The notes beneath the pieces were generated by a model, which was not told the origin of the DNA, did not search any database, and saw only the letters and a list, made by a program, of their open reading frames with translations. A DNA stretch of 64,000 nucleotides from Lineus longissimus (Eukaryota > Nemertea > Pilidiophora > Heteronemertea > Lineidae): assembly GCF_910592395.1 (NCBI RefSeq), contig NC_088326.1, positions 13,211,001 to 13,275,000 of the forward strand, written 5' to 3'. Both the position numbers and the translations under genes were made by a program. Shown piece by piece: positions 48,073 to 60,353 of this stretch (position 1 is the first letter of the stretch; each line of letters opens with the position of its first letter).

Positions 48073-48616
48073 GATGACGATCTTCGCCGTTAAATGGCTT
48101 CCGTTACCACCGTTGTCAATAGTAACGTGACGCCGATTAGCGCGTTCGATTTCCGTAAGGTCTCGTTAGGGAGTTTTTCCCAAATGTACGCGATGATGAC
48201 GTGCCCCATAACAGGACGTAACATCTATTTTAGAACGCGTTTCCAAAGTGATTGCATGAAGACAACCCATTGGTGTCGTATATCACTGGAAACGCCCGAT
48301 TCCCCTGATTCTGCAGGGCATTTTATTTCTTTAAATAAATCATAAGCGTTGCATTTGCTCCTAGCTCTGTTCACCATCCCAAATGGCAATATTACGGTTA
48401 CGGGTTGACCGCGCATGAATACAAAAAAACCTCCCTATGAGACCTCAGCCCCCAAGCGCGGCGCTGGTAATCGAACAGTGAACACGCTAAATATTGCCCG
48501 GGGTTTGTTTTTAGGAACTACTTTGCTGAGGAGACAGTACTCGCGAAACTGTTCCGTGAGACCCAAATAAAATTTTGTGGGAAATTTGATTTTGCACACT
48601 TCAAAATCACCTAAAA
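48073..48616. promoter_or_regulatory. Divergent THEG-like/MRNIP spacer
   Basis: A 544-bp head-to-head spacer. Its THEG-side half is copy B of the 230-bp module (48160-48383), also found upstream of USPL1. The remaining 230 bases next to MRNIP are GC-richer with no evident TATA box. Bidirectional promoter function is inferred from position. Confidence 0.5.
48160..48383 (-). repeat. Promoter-proximal module, copy B (upstream of the THEG-like gene)
   Basis: On the minus strand this 224-bp stretch aligns end to end with 28966-29201, apart from the 12-base insertion in copy A. It begins TTTGGGATGGTGAACAG and ends CTCCCTAACGAGAC. The end next to the gene is about 90 bases before the ATGGCCGCC start, matching the spacing of copy A to CAAGATGGCCGCC. 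Confidence 0.9.
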
Positions 48617-50693
48617 ATGCCTCAAATATTCCATGTTCTCCGTTGCTTTTCTTGTTCAACCTTCCAGGTTCATCAAGTAAAGAAAAGCAACAGGTATAAC
48701 TGTAAAATGTGCTCTGTAAAACAGTCTGTAACCAAAGTAAGGAGACTATTTTTATTTTTCTACAGGGTTTCACCAAAAAGCAGCAACCCATTTTCTGCCA
48801 TATTTTACACTATTGAAGACTTCCATTGATAATTGTTTATTAGTGTACAAAAAGGTATGGTCCATTTGAAATTCCGACTGAGAGTTGACCACAAGTTTTG
48901 ATGAAGGCAGAAGCAGCCCAACAATGGTAACGGCCGGGTACAACAGTCTTCCAGACCAGACAAGCTTTCTTTCATGCAGATGTGTTTTATATTTCAGGTG
49001 TTTGCTCAAGGCTCTGGAGTGGAATGTCGTAAAGTAGTGCAGCAGCTGAATATGTATCAAGGGGAGAAAGAGGCTGAGATTGCGCAATCAGTCGTCTCTT
49101 GTGAGGCTTATCCAGAGGCAGAGAAGGCTGAAGCAGCATTTGAACAGCAGGACAGTTTGGTAAGAAACAAGGAGACTGAGCCATGGTTGTTATTTTGTCT
49201 CAACTCTCATCCTGACTGAGTAAAAGGAAGTAGCAATTTTTATTCTCCTGGAAATGTCCTGTCACAAGACATTGTCACAACCTGATATAGTTGTGTGTTA
49301 TAGCATGGCACTACAACACATCATCACTGTGAGGTTGGACATTGTCACAACCAGTTTTAGAATGGCAGTCGTGTCCTCTGTCCTGTGCTGTTTACAGCTA
49401 TTTGCCTCTACTGGGTCTTCGTCTCCCAATACCTTCTGGTTACATCCTCTTATTGACTAAGTCCACCTGAAGTTGTGTCTCATGGAACTTGTAAGACAGG
49501 GCACTTGTACAATATGAAAAAAGATATTCATTTGAAGTCGTCGCCTCAGTTTTGTCTTTGTCTATTCTTTCCAGGAACATGCTGACCATCCAGAGACATC
49601 CCAGGACAGTAAGTGGAGAAAATATGATACAGAAGAGAGTCCCGCTCAACCTATTGAGGAGGACAACCCTAATTTCACAACATCGTGGGGAGAGTTTGCT
49701 GGGTGCAGAGCCAAAGCTGAGAGGAACCGAGGGTAAGAAGGCGGGCCTGCTTACTGATCTTTTTGCAGATGATCTTGATGCGTAGAGGGATGACAATGAT
49801 GTGGAGTTATGATTACACCAGGCTTTGAACACCCTGACGAAAATGTTGGGACCCGAGCACTGCACTGTTATTAAAAAATTAATTCAAACTCAAGTCTTTC
49901 CTCCTTTGTTAATTGCAGTTGGAGAAACAAGCCATACACTGAGCAGAATCAAAAGACAAGCTCATCAAGTCTTCACACAAAGTATGACAACACACGTGAT
50001 TCACGATCACAGCCCGGAACATGGGGAGAGGATCCTGTGACGAGACAGAATGACTCGGGACTAAATCATCGTACCAGATCTGCCGAGATGGATGATTCAA
50101 GATTTCAGTCTCAACAGAAGATGTCGGTCAACTTTGCAGCATCAGGACATTCTCAGACTAAACAATCGGGGAACATTCAGTACTCACCAGGAAATGGGGG
50201 CACGGTTAGAAAGAATGTTGGCAGTCTGTCATCCTCGTCGGTTGATATGAGTTTTTCCACATCTCATTTCCCTTCTTCCAAACGAAATTGCACGAGAGCT
50301 GCAGAATTGGTACAATCAAGTCTGGTTAAAATGAAGGCAGCTGTTGATAAGAAAAAGGCAACCAATTCAGCCAGCGTGCCTTCGTCTTCAAAATGGAGTA
50401 AGTACGCAGACATTGTGGAGGAGAATAACTCAGATGAAGAGGAGGACATTGATGAATCAGGGGGTAATGATGTTTATCTTGTCTTAAAAGAATCTTCGAA
50501 GTTTGGTAATGTCAGTAGTTCTGAAACTAAAAGTGACATTCCAAGTAAGATTGTGAACACTAGTGGACATGTTGGCCTTGCTGGGGGAGGAACATCTTTA
50601 AAAATCACGAAGCAGGACATTCTGTTTTCAAATTCAATTTTCAATGCAATGGATGATGACGATCTTGACCAAATTCTTGCTGATAATTGTTAG
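48617..50693 (+). CDS. MRNIP: MRN complex-interacting protein homologue
   Basis: Exons: 48617-48736, 48998-49159, 49575-49732, 49919-50693; phases 0, 0 and 2, about 404 aa (human 343). MRNIP binds MRE11-RAD50-NBS1, promotes ATM signalling and protects replication forks in the nucleus. The first 75 residues carry the family signature: VLRCFSC, FQVHQVKKS, NCKMCSVKQS and GSGVECRKVVQQLN. The two CxxC pairs form a zinc ribbon. The SKWRKYDTEE motif (exon 3) and SKWSKYADIVEEN (exon 4) match the SxW region, and the acidic end (DILFSNSIFNAMDDDDLD) resembles the human FITGEDFDDDV tail. The middle is Ser/Gln-rich and poorly conserved. It is head-to-head with the THEG-like gene and tail-to-tail with TMEM241. 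ATTAAA lies at 51011. Confidence 0.93.
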
Positions 50694-51007
50694 AACTTTT
50701 GAAGAATGAGACTGTAACTATGATTTGGTGGTCTCCTTGTAAATACAGATTCATTCATATATGGTTGTGTTTGATTTTCCTGAATATTTGTAGTTGTCAT
50801 ACAATCGGACTAAAACGGTTCGAGTACAACAGTAGGGGATCATGGATGTCCAATTGTCTGAAGGATGAGAGGGTCATCAGGTGTTAGTCTGGTTGTGCCA
50901 TGTCTCTGACCCATTTGGGAAGTGAATCATGTGTCTCTGACAGCATGTCAGAGCAAGCAGTCTCAGTGGTGAAAAGAAAAATGTGTTTGTAATGTTAAAA
51001 CAATTTG

Positions 51008-51016
51008 TTTATTAAA
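51008..51016. terminator. Overlapping poly(A) signals of MRNIP (+) and TMEM241 (-)
   Basis: TTTATTAAA reads as ATTAAA on the plus strand (51011-51016) and AATAAA on the minus strand (51008-51013). It is 318 bases past the MRNIP stop and 395 bases past the TMEM241 stop, so one 9-base word could serve both convergent genes. Confidence 0.55.
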
Positions 51017-51407
51017 ACTTGTTCAACAGAATATATACATATGGCTGTTAATTGTGTTACTGAATGATACATTCAACAATGTGTATGGCAGTTCACATAG
51101 CTTTGATGACATCTGCATTCAAAGCTGTTGGGCCTACTTTGGGGGCATCCATTTACTCTGTGTGCAAACAACTATTTCCTGGCCCAAACATCAGCCTTAT
51201 TATCAGATCATGCTCCCAAACTTCTCAGATCAAAACCACCACCAACATCATACTGCACTGGACATGAACCGTCCCTAGTTTTGGTCCCACACCATGTCTC
51301 ACTGGAATGAACCTTACCCAGCTTAAGTCCCACACCAAGTCTCACTGGAATGAACCGTCCCTAGTTCAAGTCCCACACCAAGTCTTTGTTAAGTACAAAG
51401 CTCAACA

Positions 51408-54400
51408 TCACACATTATAACTCTGTGAATGTTTTTCTTTTTCACTGACAGAGTGCGTAGGATGATTGCCATTTTGTTTCGTTTTGTCCATGTTTAGATC
51501 CGATTTTTTCGATGGTGAAAATGCCTCGTATAACTTGGGGTGTGTCACTGCGATATTCATCACCATATTGATGCCCATCCTGAAAGAGAGAAGATTGATG
51601 CTAATGACCAACTACAAAGGATATCGCTCAAGTTTTATAAAACTGATTGAAGAAAAACTGTCAATCCACTAGTCCTTGTACTTGGTACCAATGGACACGC
51701 AGCCAAAGGAAAGACAAAGAACAAACCCCATCATATGGACGACCCTTGGTTCCCTATAACCTGACGATGCCAGTAGTTCACATCAGGGAGCTTCTTCAAA
51801 CCTACACATTGAAGCTGAGACACAAATCTGACTCGTGCCTCCTAAAGAAATTGACAAGTCCAAAGTTTTTGCTGCCAACCTCATCACCTACTGCAGTGAT
51901 GTAAAAAACCTCTGATTGTATCAGGAAGCGAATTGTAGGGTCGGTGCCGATTCAAACCTGGACCTAATTGATGTGGTAGACCATCAGATTTTCCCACTGA
52001 GCAAACCAGATTAGACTAGTACTCACCAGAACAAGCACTCGATGGTTAATTTCACATCAAACAGATGTATGGAGAGAACTGATGAAAGCACCTGGAAAGA
52101 TGAACATAACAAATAATTACCATACTTGATTGGACTTATGATCAAAACTCCAATAAAATAGACCTTGGGCTTGTAGCGTTATATCCTTCGAATCGGAGAT
52201 TCCCTGAAAACATTGTAGAGACCCCATCCAAGTTGGAAACATGAATAGCTTGTGATGCCCTTTTCCTTCCTGAACCTGACCAATTTATCAAACTGATGCC
52301 AGAGTGATGCCCACAAGAATAAACACAGAAGACCCACCTTTGCGACTGCAGCGTAATACTCGACATTCATCCTATTGCCACTTGATCCCGTCTCTCGCAT
52401 GTAAATAGCACACATGTTCAGCAGACATCCACACACACCACTGAAAAGATGAAAGGGCATCGTCAGGTAAATCACCAGTTATTGCCAGGGCCGCACAGCT
52501 CAATGTCCAAACCAGTAACATTGGCAATAAGTCAGACTGCTTCTGTTGTAAATGAAATTTACTGAAAGAGATAAGACTCCGTTGGGATTATGATCAGTTG
52601 AGCTAACGGTTGTTTCAAACCCAACTCAGCAACTCGGCCCAGGTAGGCAAGACTAGGTTTGCTCTTGAAAACACCTAAGGTCACTTAACCCACTACACAG
52701 GGCCTGTTATAAAATGACTGCATAGTCTTATTGGCACAAAGAATTACTCACCTCAAGATACATCCGATATAAAACTTGTAAAAGTGGAAAAAAGGGAATT
52801 GACTGGCTCGCAAGGCATCACCTAGAAAGTAGAAGACAGAGTTGAGAGTGATTACTGTATGGAGATGGTGTCACATTCACTCAGGTGATAAGTTATCCAT
52901 GACAATGTGAACACAGCTCATGGGACCAATTGAAGTGTATGAGTGCAGAATGGCTCGTAACAATCCTTACCTAAGAAATAACTTGATGGTCCCAACACAA
53001 TACAACTGCAAAAGAAATACCAGACTTGATGAAATATCTGCATCACCTATATCTCCACGGAAGACATATGTTTGTTGAGCTAATTTTTCAATCTTTGAAG
53101 AACAGGACACAGAACTGCTTTACTGCATTTGCTGACTGATAACTCGTCGAAACACTTGGAACTCACAGACCTGACTGCCCTCTTGATGGCGATAGCACCA
53201 TGTGTGATGAGTCCCCAGAATCCATTTCCAAGCACAAGTTTTCTCAAAACAATCCCCCCTTCCCTGCTCACAGGGCCATGTGTGCTTACCTAACGACGTA
53301 ACAAATCAAAAGCTTCTCTAATCCTCTGAAAAAGAAATGAAAATTCAGTCAGAACTCACTTTAATGTGGAATGTAGTCAAGTCATGTGGAATTCGATTGA
53401 ATAGCTTTTTCTTTCTCTCTGCATCAGTAAAACTAAGATGCACAAAAGAGTCAGTCTGACTTTGGTCAATTTGTTTGAATAAGTTTGGCCTGAATCCCCT
53501 AATCTAGCTGTACTTCAGGTCAAATTACTTACCCCAATCCTACCAAATGTGGTCCAAAAGTATTTGAATAGACATTATAGACACCTGAAAATGGACAAGA
53601 AGAAAAATTACTTTTAGCACTTAGCTGAACCAGCAAAGTCTTCACAGTAACACATCACATGGAACACTCGGAGAGAAGCTGGCCGACCATCATACTTATT
53701 TCATCACAACAGCAGTACCCCACGTAGGCTTGGATGTTTAAAGAAGCTACGCTCCACTCTAGGCTAACCCAATATGCCAAGGCCATGGCTTACACATCCT
53801 CACTGACTATTATCATCCAATGACACACTTTTTGAATCCCTGAACAAAATACCAAAATACCAAAATGCCAAACATCAAGACTATGAGGGGGCCAGAGGCT
53901 GCACTGAGGGCTACAGATTGAAGATTCTGATGCTGCCGTTGAAATTTAGACAACCGCAACAGGAAGACATAACACAATTGTTTTTAACTTTGCGGGAAAG
54001 AATTGCAAATTATGATTGCAAATATAAATGCCAATTCACTCACCCATTGAAATCACATGCACCACCATCCAGACATAACCATCAAAATCATACTGCGGGT
54101 CAATATGACCAATAAACATGGCCGACATCAGAATCACAACGACCATGAAGTAACGAATTGGATGGATGAGCTGAAACAAAGAGAAAGAGATTTTCTTGAT
54201 TCAAATAACAGACCATACTGTACAACATGGTTATGGTGCAATCATCCTTGTGATTAGGAATATCAATCCCCCAAGCTACTAGCATTTCTAACTTGGATAG
54301 CTTTTTCTTGTTCAGTTGAGGACACCTTGTACAAGAAAACACTTTATTAGATAAGCCCTTTGTTGTACATGTGTTGTCCAAAGGACACATCACAATCAAA

Positions 54401-55897
54401 GTTGAGTGATTTGCTCAAGGTTACAAGGGACATCTTACAGAGTCAAATCTTCTTACCTCCCTGTTGATAATAAAGTCCCCCAAGCTGTTCACAAATGCTA
54501 TCACGTTATGCACCGTTAAGAAAAATGGAATGGCCTGAAATCAGGATTGATGATATTAGTAGGTGTATATTTAGCATGCAATTACCAGATACACCAGCCA
54601 GACTTGATCAATTATCATTAAGTTTCCTCAACACTTGTTTATTTTTCAAAAAATACTCTTAGTTTGTCATCAGAAAAGATAATACAAGGAATAGTATGTT
54701 CATTATTAACAATCGGCCTTTTAAAGGTGGACAGTTTTTCTGTGGTGCAGTTTCCCCACCTCAACCTTTAATTCTTGGAATAAAATTCTATGCTATCCGG
54801 AAACTTACTAGTTTGGATAAGGCCTTGGACCCCGAGTATATCGCAACAACAAAGAAGACTGATGATGGCACACTGCCTAGGAATGAGTACCTAAAGTAGG
54901 AGAACAAAATGTCAACATAAAGAAACGCTGTCGGGTTCAAGCTTTTATATTTTTCTTCGCCTTCACTTCAATATGTCTGCTTTTTCCTCCCTTAACAGAC
55001 ACCTCTCTATCCCAGGAGGACCACCTCACAATGAGTTTGTTCCAATTTATTAATGCCAAGCCTTGATGAGTGAAGATGCCGTGAAATCATTGACAGTGCC
55101 AAGGGTGGTACCCCTGTACTTTGATTGATGATCTGGTAGGATTTTGATGATAGTTTTAGGAGTGAAGGTCAATTTTATCACAATACCATGTTCGTAACAA
55201 GACCAAGTATTCTAAGTTCTAACCTGTCTGCTTCCTTGAGATTCATCTCTATGTGATGAGTAGAGTGAAGAGTCTTCAACATCACAGCACCAACTAAAGT
55301 TTGCCATCTGAAAAATAACTCGAGAATTAGTAGGAACAATAGTCAACAGGAAGTGAGAGCAATCCCCTGCTTCCAAGTGGGACAAATAGAATCACAAAGG
55401 GTGCCTCCAAGACATCTCTTGTCAGTTGTGTGTTTGGAATAATGTCTCCATGGCAACGAGAGTATGCACTGATAAAACAGAGAGAAACTCACAACTCACC
55501 CTTGGAAAATACACGGATAGGTGAACCTCAGCACCGAGAGTACATACTGTAAAGAATGAACAAAACTGGTCAGCATGATTTGATTTGACTTTAGTTAAAT
55601 CCCTCTAGTCATTTCTTGGGATATGATAAGAAATAAAGCCATCAGATGCGAAAAAACCCAAATCTGGGTAAGACATCCAAGGTTTATTTCTTATGGCCTT
55701 TTTACATCCAGTAAACCATGCCTTTTCTACTTGTCCACAGTTGTTAAATGTACATGATTTAAGGTGTACATTTCTTGTTCTCAAGATCAGTTTAAAACCA
55801 TCAAGCAAACATATGCATTTACCTTATTGACGAAATAGGTTGTGATGAACAAAACAGTGAAGAATATAGGTAGTCTGTTGATTGCGCGCAGAACCAT
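51408..55897 (-). CDS. TMEM241: TMEM241-like nucleotide-sugar transporter (341 aa)
   Basis: Exons on the minus strand: 55897-55823, 55546-55500, 55307-55224, 54890-54809, 54534-54457, 54170-54044, 53584-53533, 53325-53290, 53005-52971, 52821-52752, 52440-52338, 52091-52027, 51579-51408. Thirteen small exons keep phase and give 341 aa. This is a drug/metabolite-transporter fold related to SLC35; human TMEM241 is reported as a Golgi UDP-GlcNAc transporter. Matching blocks: TTYFVNKYVLSVLRFTYP, FQGWQTLVGAVML, AIYSGSKALSKL, IPFFLTVHNV, FDGYVWMVVHV, FPFFHFYKFY, VLSSVLSIHLFD. Several hydrophobic segments alternate with short loops. The C-terminal tail (51408-51560) is hydrophilic and Lys/Ser-rich, longer than in human. 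It is divergent to ALDH8A1. Confidence 0.92.
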
Positions 55898-56756
55898 CCC
55901 AAATCATTTATGTACATTGGTCCACTCTAAAAAGAAACATACATGACCATGCAGTTTTACAGAATGAAATCCATCAAAGTAAGTGTAAATTTTGAACCGT
56001 CCCCTATTTGTCAGTGGTGTCAGTGAAGGCGGACTGAGATATGACAGCTGTCACGCCCGTTTTGGCGCTCCATACAAACATATTTGAGCAGCCCTGTCGA
56101 AAAAACAAAGGGAAAGTCATAACTTGCTGATATCTCACAAGACTATCTTTGTACCTGATTAAACGCAACTATATCTTCAATACATAGACACTTATTTTCA
56201 GCAATCTGAACCACTAGTTTCGTGAAATTGAACACTTTTCTACCATTTTTATCACAAGTTCGCAAGGGCATTCGCCATGTTTGTTTACTTGGTAACAGAT
56301 AAACTGCAGACCATTTTGAGCACTGGTTGAAATCACCAGTTGTGGCAAACAAACGCCTTTAAACTAGCATATAAGTGTACTAGAAATTAATAAATAACAT
56401 TATGTATTTTATTCCGAGCTCTCAAAACCATTTAGGAGGTCAGATATCGTCAAAATCTGACTTTAAAAATGTCTGTATAGTTCTAAGTTTTATGTATGGC
56501 GGCAGCACCAGACAGTGTGCAGGTGGTTTATTTTTCTGTACTATGCATAACTACTGTCTTCATTAAATGAGACATAGCGCCTTCAAAATGATTTGTCAAC
56601 TCCTTTTCCCTTGTGGAATAAACTCTAAAAACTGACCAAACAATTACTGTAACAGTGACTATCCTTGCCTTTTCACTAAAAGCAATTAAAACAGCAGGAA
56701 AATAGGTCCCCTGACTTGTCTATAGTAGGTAAAAAATAAAAGTCTAGAAGAATGTC
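55898..56756. promoter_or_regulatory. Divergent TMEM241/ALDH8A1 spacer
   Basis: An 859-bp head-to-head spacer. ATGGCGGCAGC near 56496 is a YY1-like start-site core. No TATA box or repeat stands out. ORFs inside are short and unsupported. The bidirectional promoter role is inferred from gene orientation. Confidence 0.45.
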
Positions 56757-59700
56757 ATGACTTCGCCACAAAAAAAGAGAACCAAAATGACCGAATTTGA
56801 GGTTAAAAACTACATTAACGGACAGTTCATTGATGGAGGAGAGACAATAGATAATTATGACCCGTCTACTGGGAAGGTTTATTCGAAAGTCCCTGACAGT
56901 TCTGCGGAAGAGGTCAACCTTGCAATTGCAGCAGCGAAAAGTGCATTTCTGGAGTGAGTATATGGGGCGCCATCAAGGTTATACTTATAGTCTTTATTTT
57001 CTTGATCTTTCTTGCCTAAATGATACAGCTGTGAAATCCCAATGATAAAGAGATTATTCAAAAGGTTGATTTGATATTTCTATTCCAAGATGGTCTGCAT
57101 CAACTCCTCAAGAGCGCTCCAAGGTGATGATGAAGATAGCCGACATTTTGGAATCACGCTTGGATGAGTTTGCCAAAGCAGAGTCACGTGACCAAGGGAA
57201 GACGGTCACCGTGGCAACCACTGTTGACATCCCAAGGGCAGTCTACAACTTCCGTTTCTTTGCTACTGCAATCTTGCACTACACTCAAAGGTAATTGCTA
57301 TTTTAATAAACTATGGTCAAGTAACTTACCCAAGGTTACACCAAGCAGGAATTTAACCCATGACCTTTAAGCATTTGTATGCCTGCAGTTTTCAATCCGT
57401 CACCCAAAAAGCTTTTCATCTGAATGCCTTTTTCAGTTTGTTACACTTTTATGACTTCTCAAGAAATGACATGTATGTTTGAATGATTTTCAGTTCGTCC
57501 ACTCTTGACGGAGTTGACGCGATAAACTATGTCACAAGAGACCCAGTAGGTGTCGCTGGGTTGATCAGTCCATGGAATCTTCCCCTTTATCTGCTGACAT
57601 TCAAGATAGCGCCGTGCATCGCGACTGGCAACACCTGCGTTTGCAAGCCGAGCGAGATGACGTCAGTGACGGCTTGGATGCTGTGTGAGGTCTTCAGAGA
57701 GGCAGGTAGGAAATCGGACCATTTGATTTAACGTTTGTGAAATACAAATCAGCAGTGCAATAAGCTTTTATCAGTATCATGCTCTGAATTGTGTATATCA
57801 ATGTAGCAGGTTTAAACAGGGATTCAGGCCGCATGATAAAACCTTCACAGGGAAAGGGAAATCACTTACCCGGATCACTTACCCGGTTCTGATGAGCTAT
57901 TAGCTTTTATCAGCATGATTTGATGAATACATTTATTCCTAATCTTATGTCAAACTTTAGCATGTTGGTTTCGCTGGTTCATTCATATGCTGACAGGAGA
58001 CTGCATTCCGTTCCTTGTTTCTAGGACTACCGCCTGGTGTTGTCAACATGGTGTTTGGCACCGGGCCAAGAAGTGGACAGGCTTTAGTTCAACATCCTGA
58101 TGTCCACCTGATTTCCTTCACGGGTAGTACGCCAACTGCTGAGAAAATACAACATGCTACGGCACCATTCTGCAAGAAACTTTCACTGGAGGTAACGTTT
58201 TCAATACTTGTTGCTTACTTGGCCTTCGTTGTCCCGAACAGAACATTAGTTCACAACCAGCTGTAGTTTCTTCATCCAAGAATTGCCCAGATGCCTCCAG
58301 TTCTTGTCAATATTTGTCACCATCACTGTCTTTTCTGTCATCTTTGGAATGTCTGTCCTAGACAATATCGACTAGGCTATATGCGGTTACGATAGGAGAT
58401 GGATTTAGTGCCGTTCACTGATGATGATGATGATGATGATGATGATAATGCAGATATATCTTTATCAAGCCTCATAAGTTATGCCTGCCAATACTGAACA
58501 TATCATGGTTTTTTTGCAGCTCGGTGGTAAAAATGCTGGCATTGTTTTCAATGATGCTGATCTTGAGAAATGCATTCCAACCATGATAAGGTGAGTTATT
58601 CAAGTGGTGAAGATGCAGAGGTATTACCAAGTCAACTACAACTGGTCTGCTCCTAAAGGGGATAGTGGTACATTCATTTTGATGCATGATTTAGAGTTCC
58701 TTATAAATGATGAAATGGCCTAAATAAGGCCATTCAGAGGCAAGCAGGGACGAATGAGGTCATCAATTAATAGAGTTCCTGTCATGCGCAAGGAGGATGT
58801 GTTCTCAAATGTCCTTGAGCCTTGACTCCCATTTACTGGATATTTCAACATTCAAATCATGATATTCTTCCACATTTTCAGGTCGTCGTTTGCCAACCAA
58901 GGCGAGATTTGTCTGTGTACAAGTCGGATATTTGTCCAACATGGAATATACAGCGAGTTCCTTGAGAAGTTTGTCAAAGCCACGAGGTAAGTCAACCGGT
59001 CAGTGGTCTTATAGTTTGCTGTTCGAGTCCCACAAGATAGAGAGTTGTCCGATGCAGGAGGTTCCACGATATTAAAAGTGTATCTTTCAACTTTTTCAGA
59101 GCGTTTAAAGTGGGCGACCCTGCTGACAAATCTTCCCAAATGGGGGCGCTGATAAGTAAGGAGCATTATGAGAAAGTGAGCGGCTATGTGAAGTTGGCAG
59201 AGATGGAATGCGCTACGATAAACTGTGGACATAGAGTGGATCAGTTGGTCCTACCGCCTGAGAAGTCAGAGGTATGGAATATATCGCCGCGTTTTCCTCT
59301 AACCGGGGAAACATATCCATGTTTTTTTTTACTGATAACAGCTAATTGAGCAATGCTCTCGTTTGCACAGAGTGATCAGTTCAGTTGCCTAAAGCCTTGA
59401 TTTCCTCAGTCGAACGCTAATAAAACCTCACCTCTTGTTACCAGGGTTACTTCATGCTGCCTACAGTCATCACGGACGTGTCGGACGTCTCTCGTCTCAT
59501 GCAGGAGGAGATATTCGGCCCGGTCACGTGCATCGTCCCGTTCCACACGGAAGAGGAAGTGGTGGCACGTGCCAATGGTGTCAAGTATGGACTCTGCGCC
59601 TCAGTCTGGGCACAGGATGTCGGTGTCGTACATCGTGTTGGTCGCAAGCTCAAGGTATGATATTGTATATGAATCCCAAGAATAATCTAGCTATTTTTGA

Positions 59701-60109
59701 AACTTTTTAATATTGTGAAAGCTTTTTGGTGCCCCACACTTGTACCATTGATCCTGTCAGCTTTTAAAGGATGAGAAGTAATAGTCCTTGCAACAAATGT
59801 GCCTCCTATTTCCTCAACCCAAAAGGTGTGACAGTACGAATGTGATGGCCTGGCACTTTTTGATGACAGCAGTGATATATTCACATGAACTTGGTCTCGA
59901 TGGCATCGTGTGAATCAATAAGAAAGTCACATAGTAACACGAGATCCTTCTCTTCCTAGGTTGGGACCGTCTGGTGTAACTGCTGGTTAGTACGTGATCT
60001 CAATATGCCGTTCGGTGGAGTGAAGAGTTCTGGTATAGGTAGCGAAGGATATCCATATTCGTTAGAGTTCTTCACGGAGGCCAAAACCATCTGTATCAAG
60101 ACGTCCTAG
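56757..60109 (+). CDS. ALDH8A1: ALDH8A1, 2-aminomuconic semialdehyde dehydrogenase (494 aa)
   Basis: Exons: 56757-56953, 57090-57290, 57494-57705, 58025-58191, 58520-58590, 58882-58986, 59100-59271, 59445-59654, 59960-60109; phases agree, 494 aa (human 487). It is a cytosolic NAD-dependent enzyme that oxidises 2-aminomuconate semialdehyde in the kynurenine route of tryptophan breakdown; retinal is a reported second substrate. Seen: ISPWNLPLY with the oxyanion Asn, FTGSTPTA, the general-base Glu in SLELGGKNAG, catalytic Cys at 58910 in NQGEICLCTSR, EEIFGPVTC, and NMPFGGVKSSGIG. CLCTSRIFVQ is diagnostic for ALDH8A1 within the superfamily. A second in-frame ATG (56787, MTEFE) may be the start, giving 484 aa. 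A 61-bp repeat array begins right after the stop. AATAAA lies at 60898. Confidence 0.95.
58420..58450. repeat. (GAT)n microsatellite
   Basis: An uninterrupted run of about eight GAT units, then GATAATG, in the ALDH8A1 intron between 58191 and 58520. Confidence 0.9.
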
Positions 60110-60353
60110 GGACTGGTTGTGACACCAGGCACTTGTAGCATTGAACAATAACACTTGACTAGGCTGGTGGGGACTGGTTGTGACACCAGGCATTTGTAGC
60201 ATTGAACAATAACACTTGACTAGGCTGGTGGGGACTGGTTGTGACACCAGGCACTTGTAGCATTGAACAATAACACTTGACTAGGCTGGTGGGGACTGGT
60301 TGTGACACCAGGCACTTGTAGCATTGAACAATAACACTTGACTAGGCTGGTGG
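60110..60353. repeat. 61-bp tandem repeat x4 in the ALDH8A1 3'UTR
   Basis: Four units of exactly 61 bases beginning GGACTGGTTGTGACACC, at 60110, 60171, 60232 and 60293. Copies are almost identical (one C/T change seen, in copy 2). The array begins at the first base after the TAG stop (60107-60109), so it forms the start of the 3'UTR. Confidence 0.95.

Noticed and set aside
53080-53271. 63-codon minus-strand ORF in a TMEM241 intron
   Set aside because: The flanking exons (53290 and 53005) join in phase and match human TMEM241 without it.
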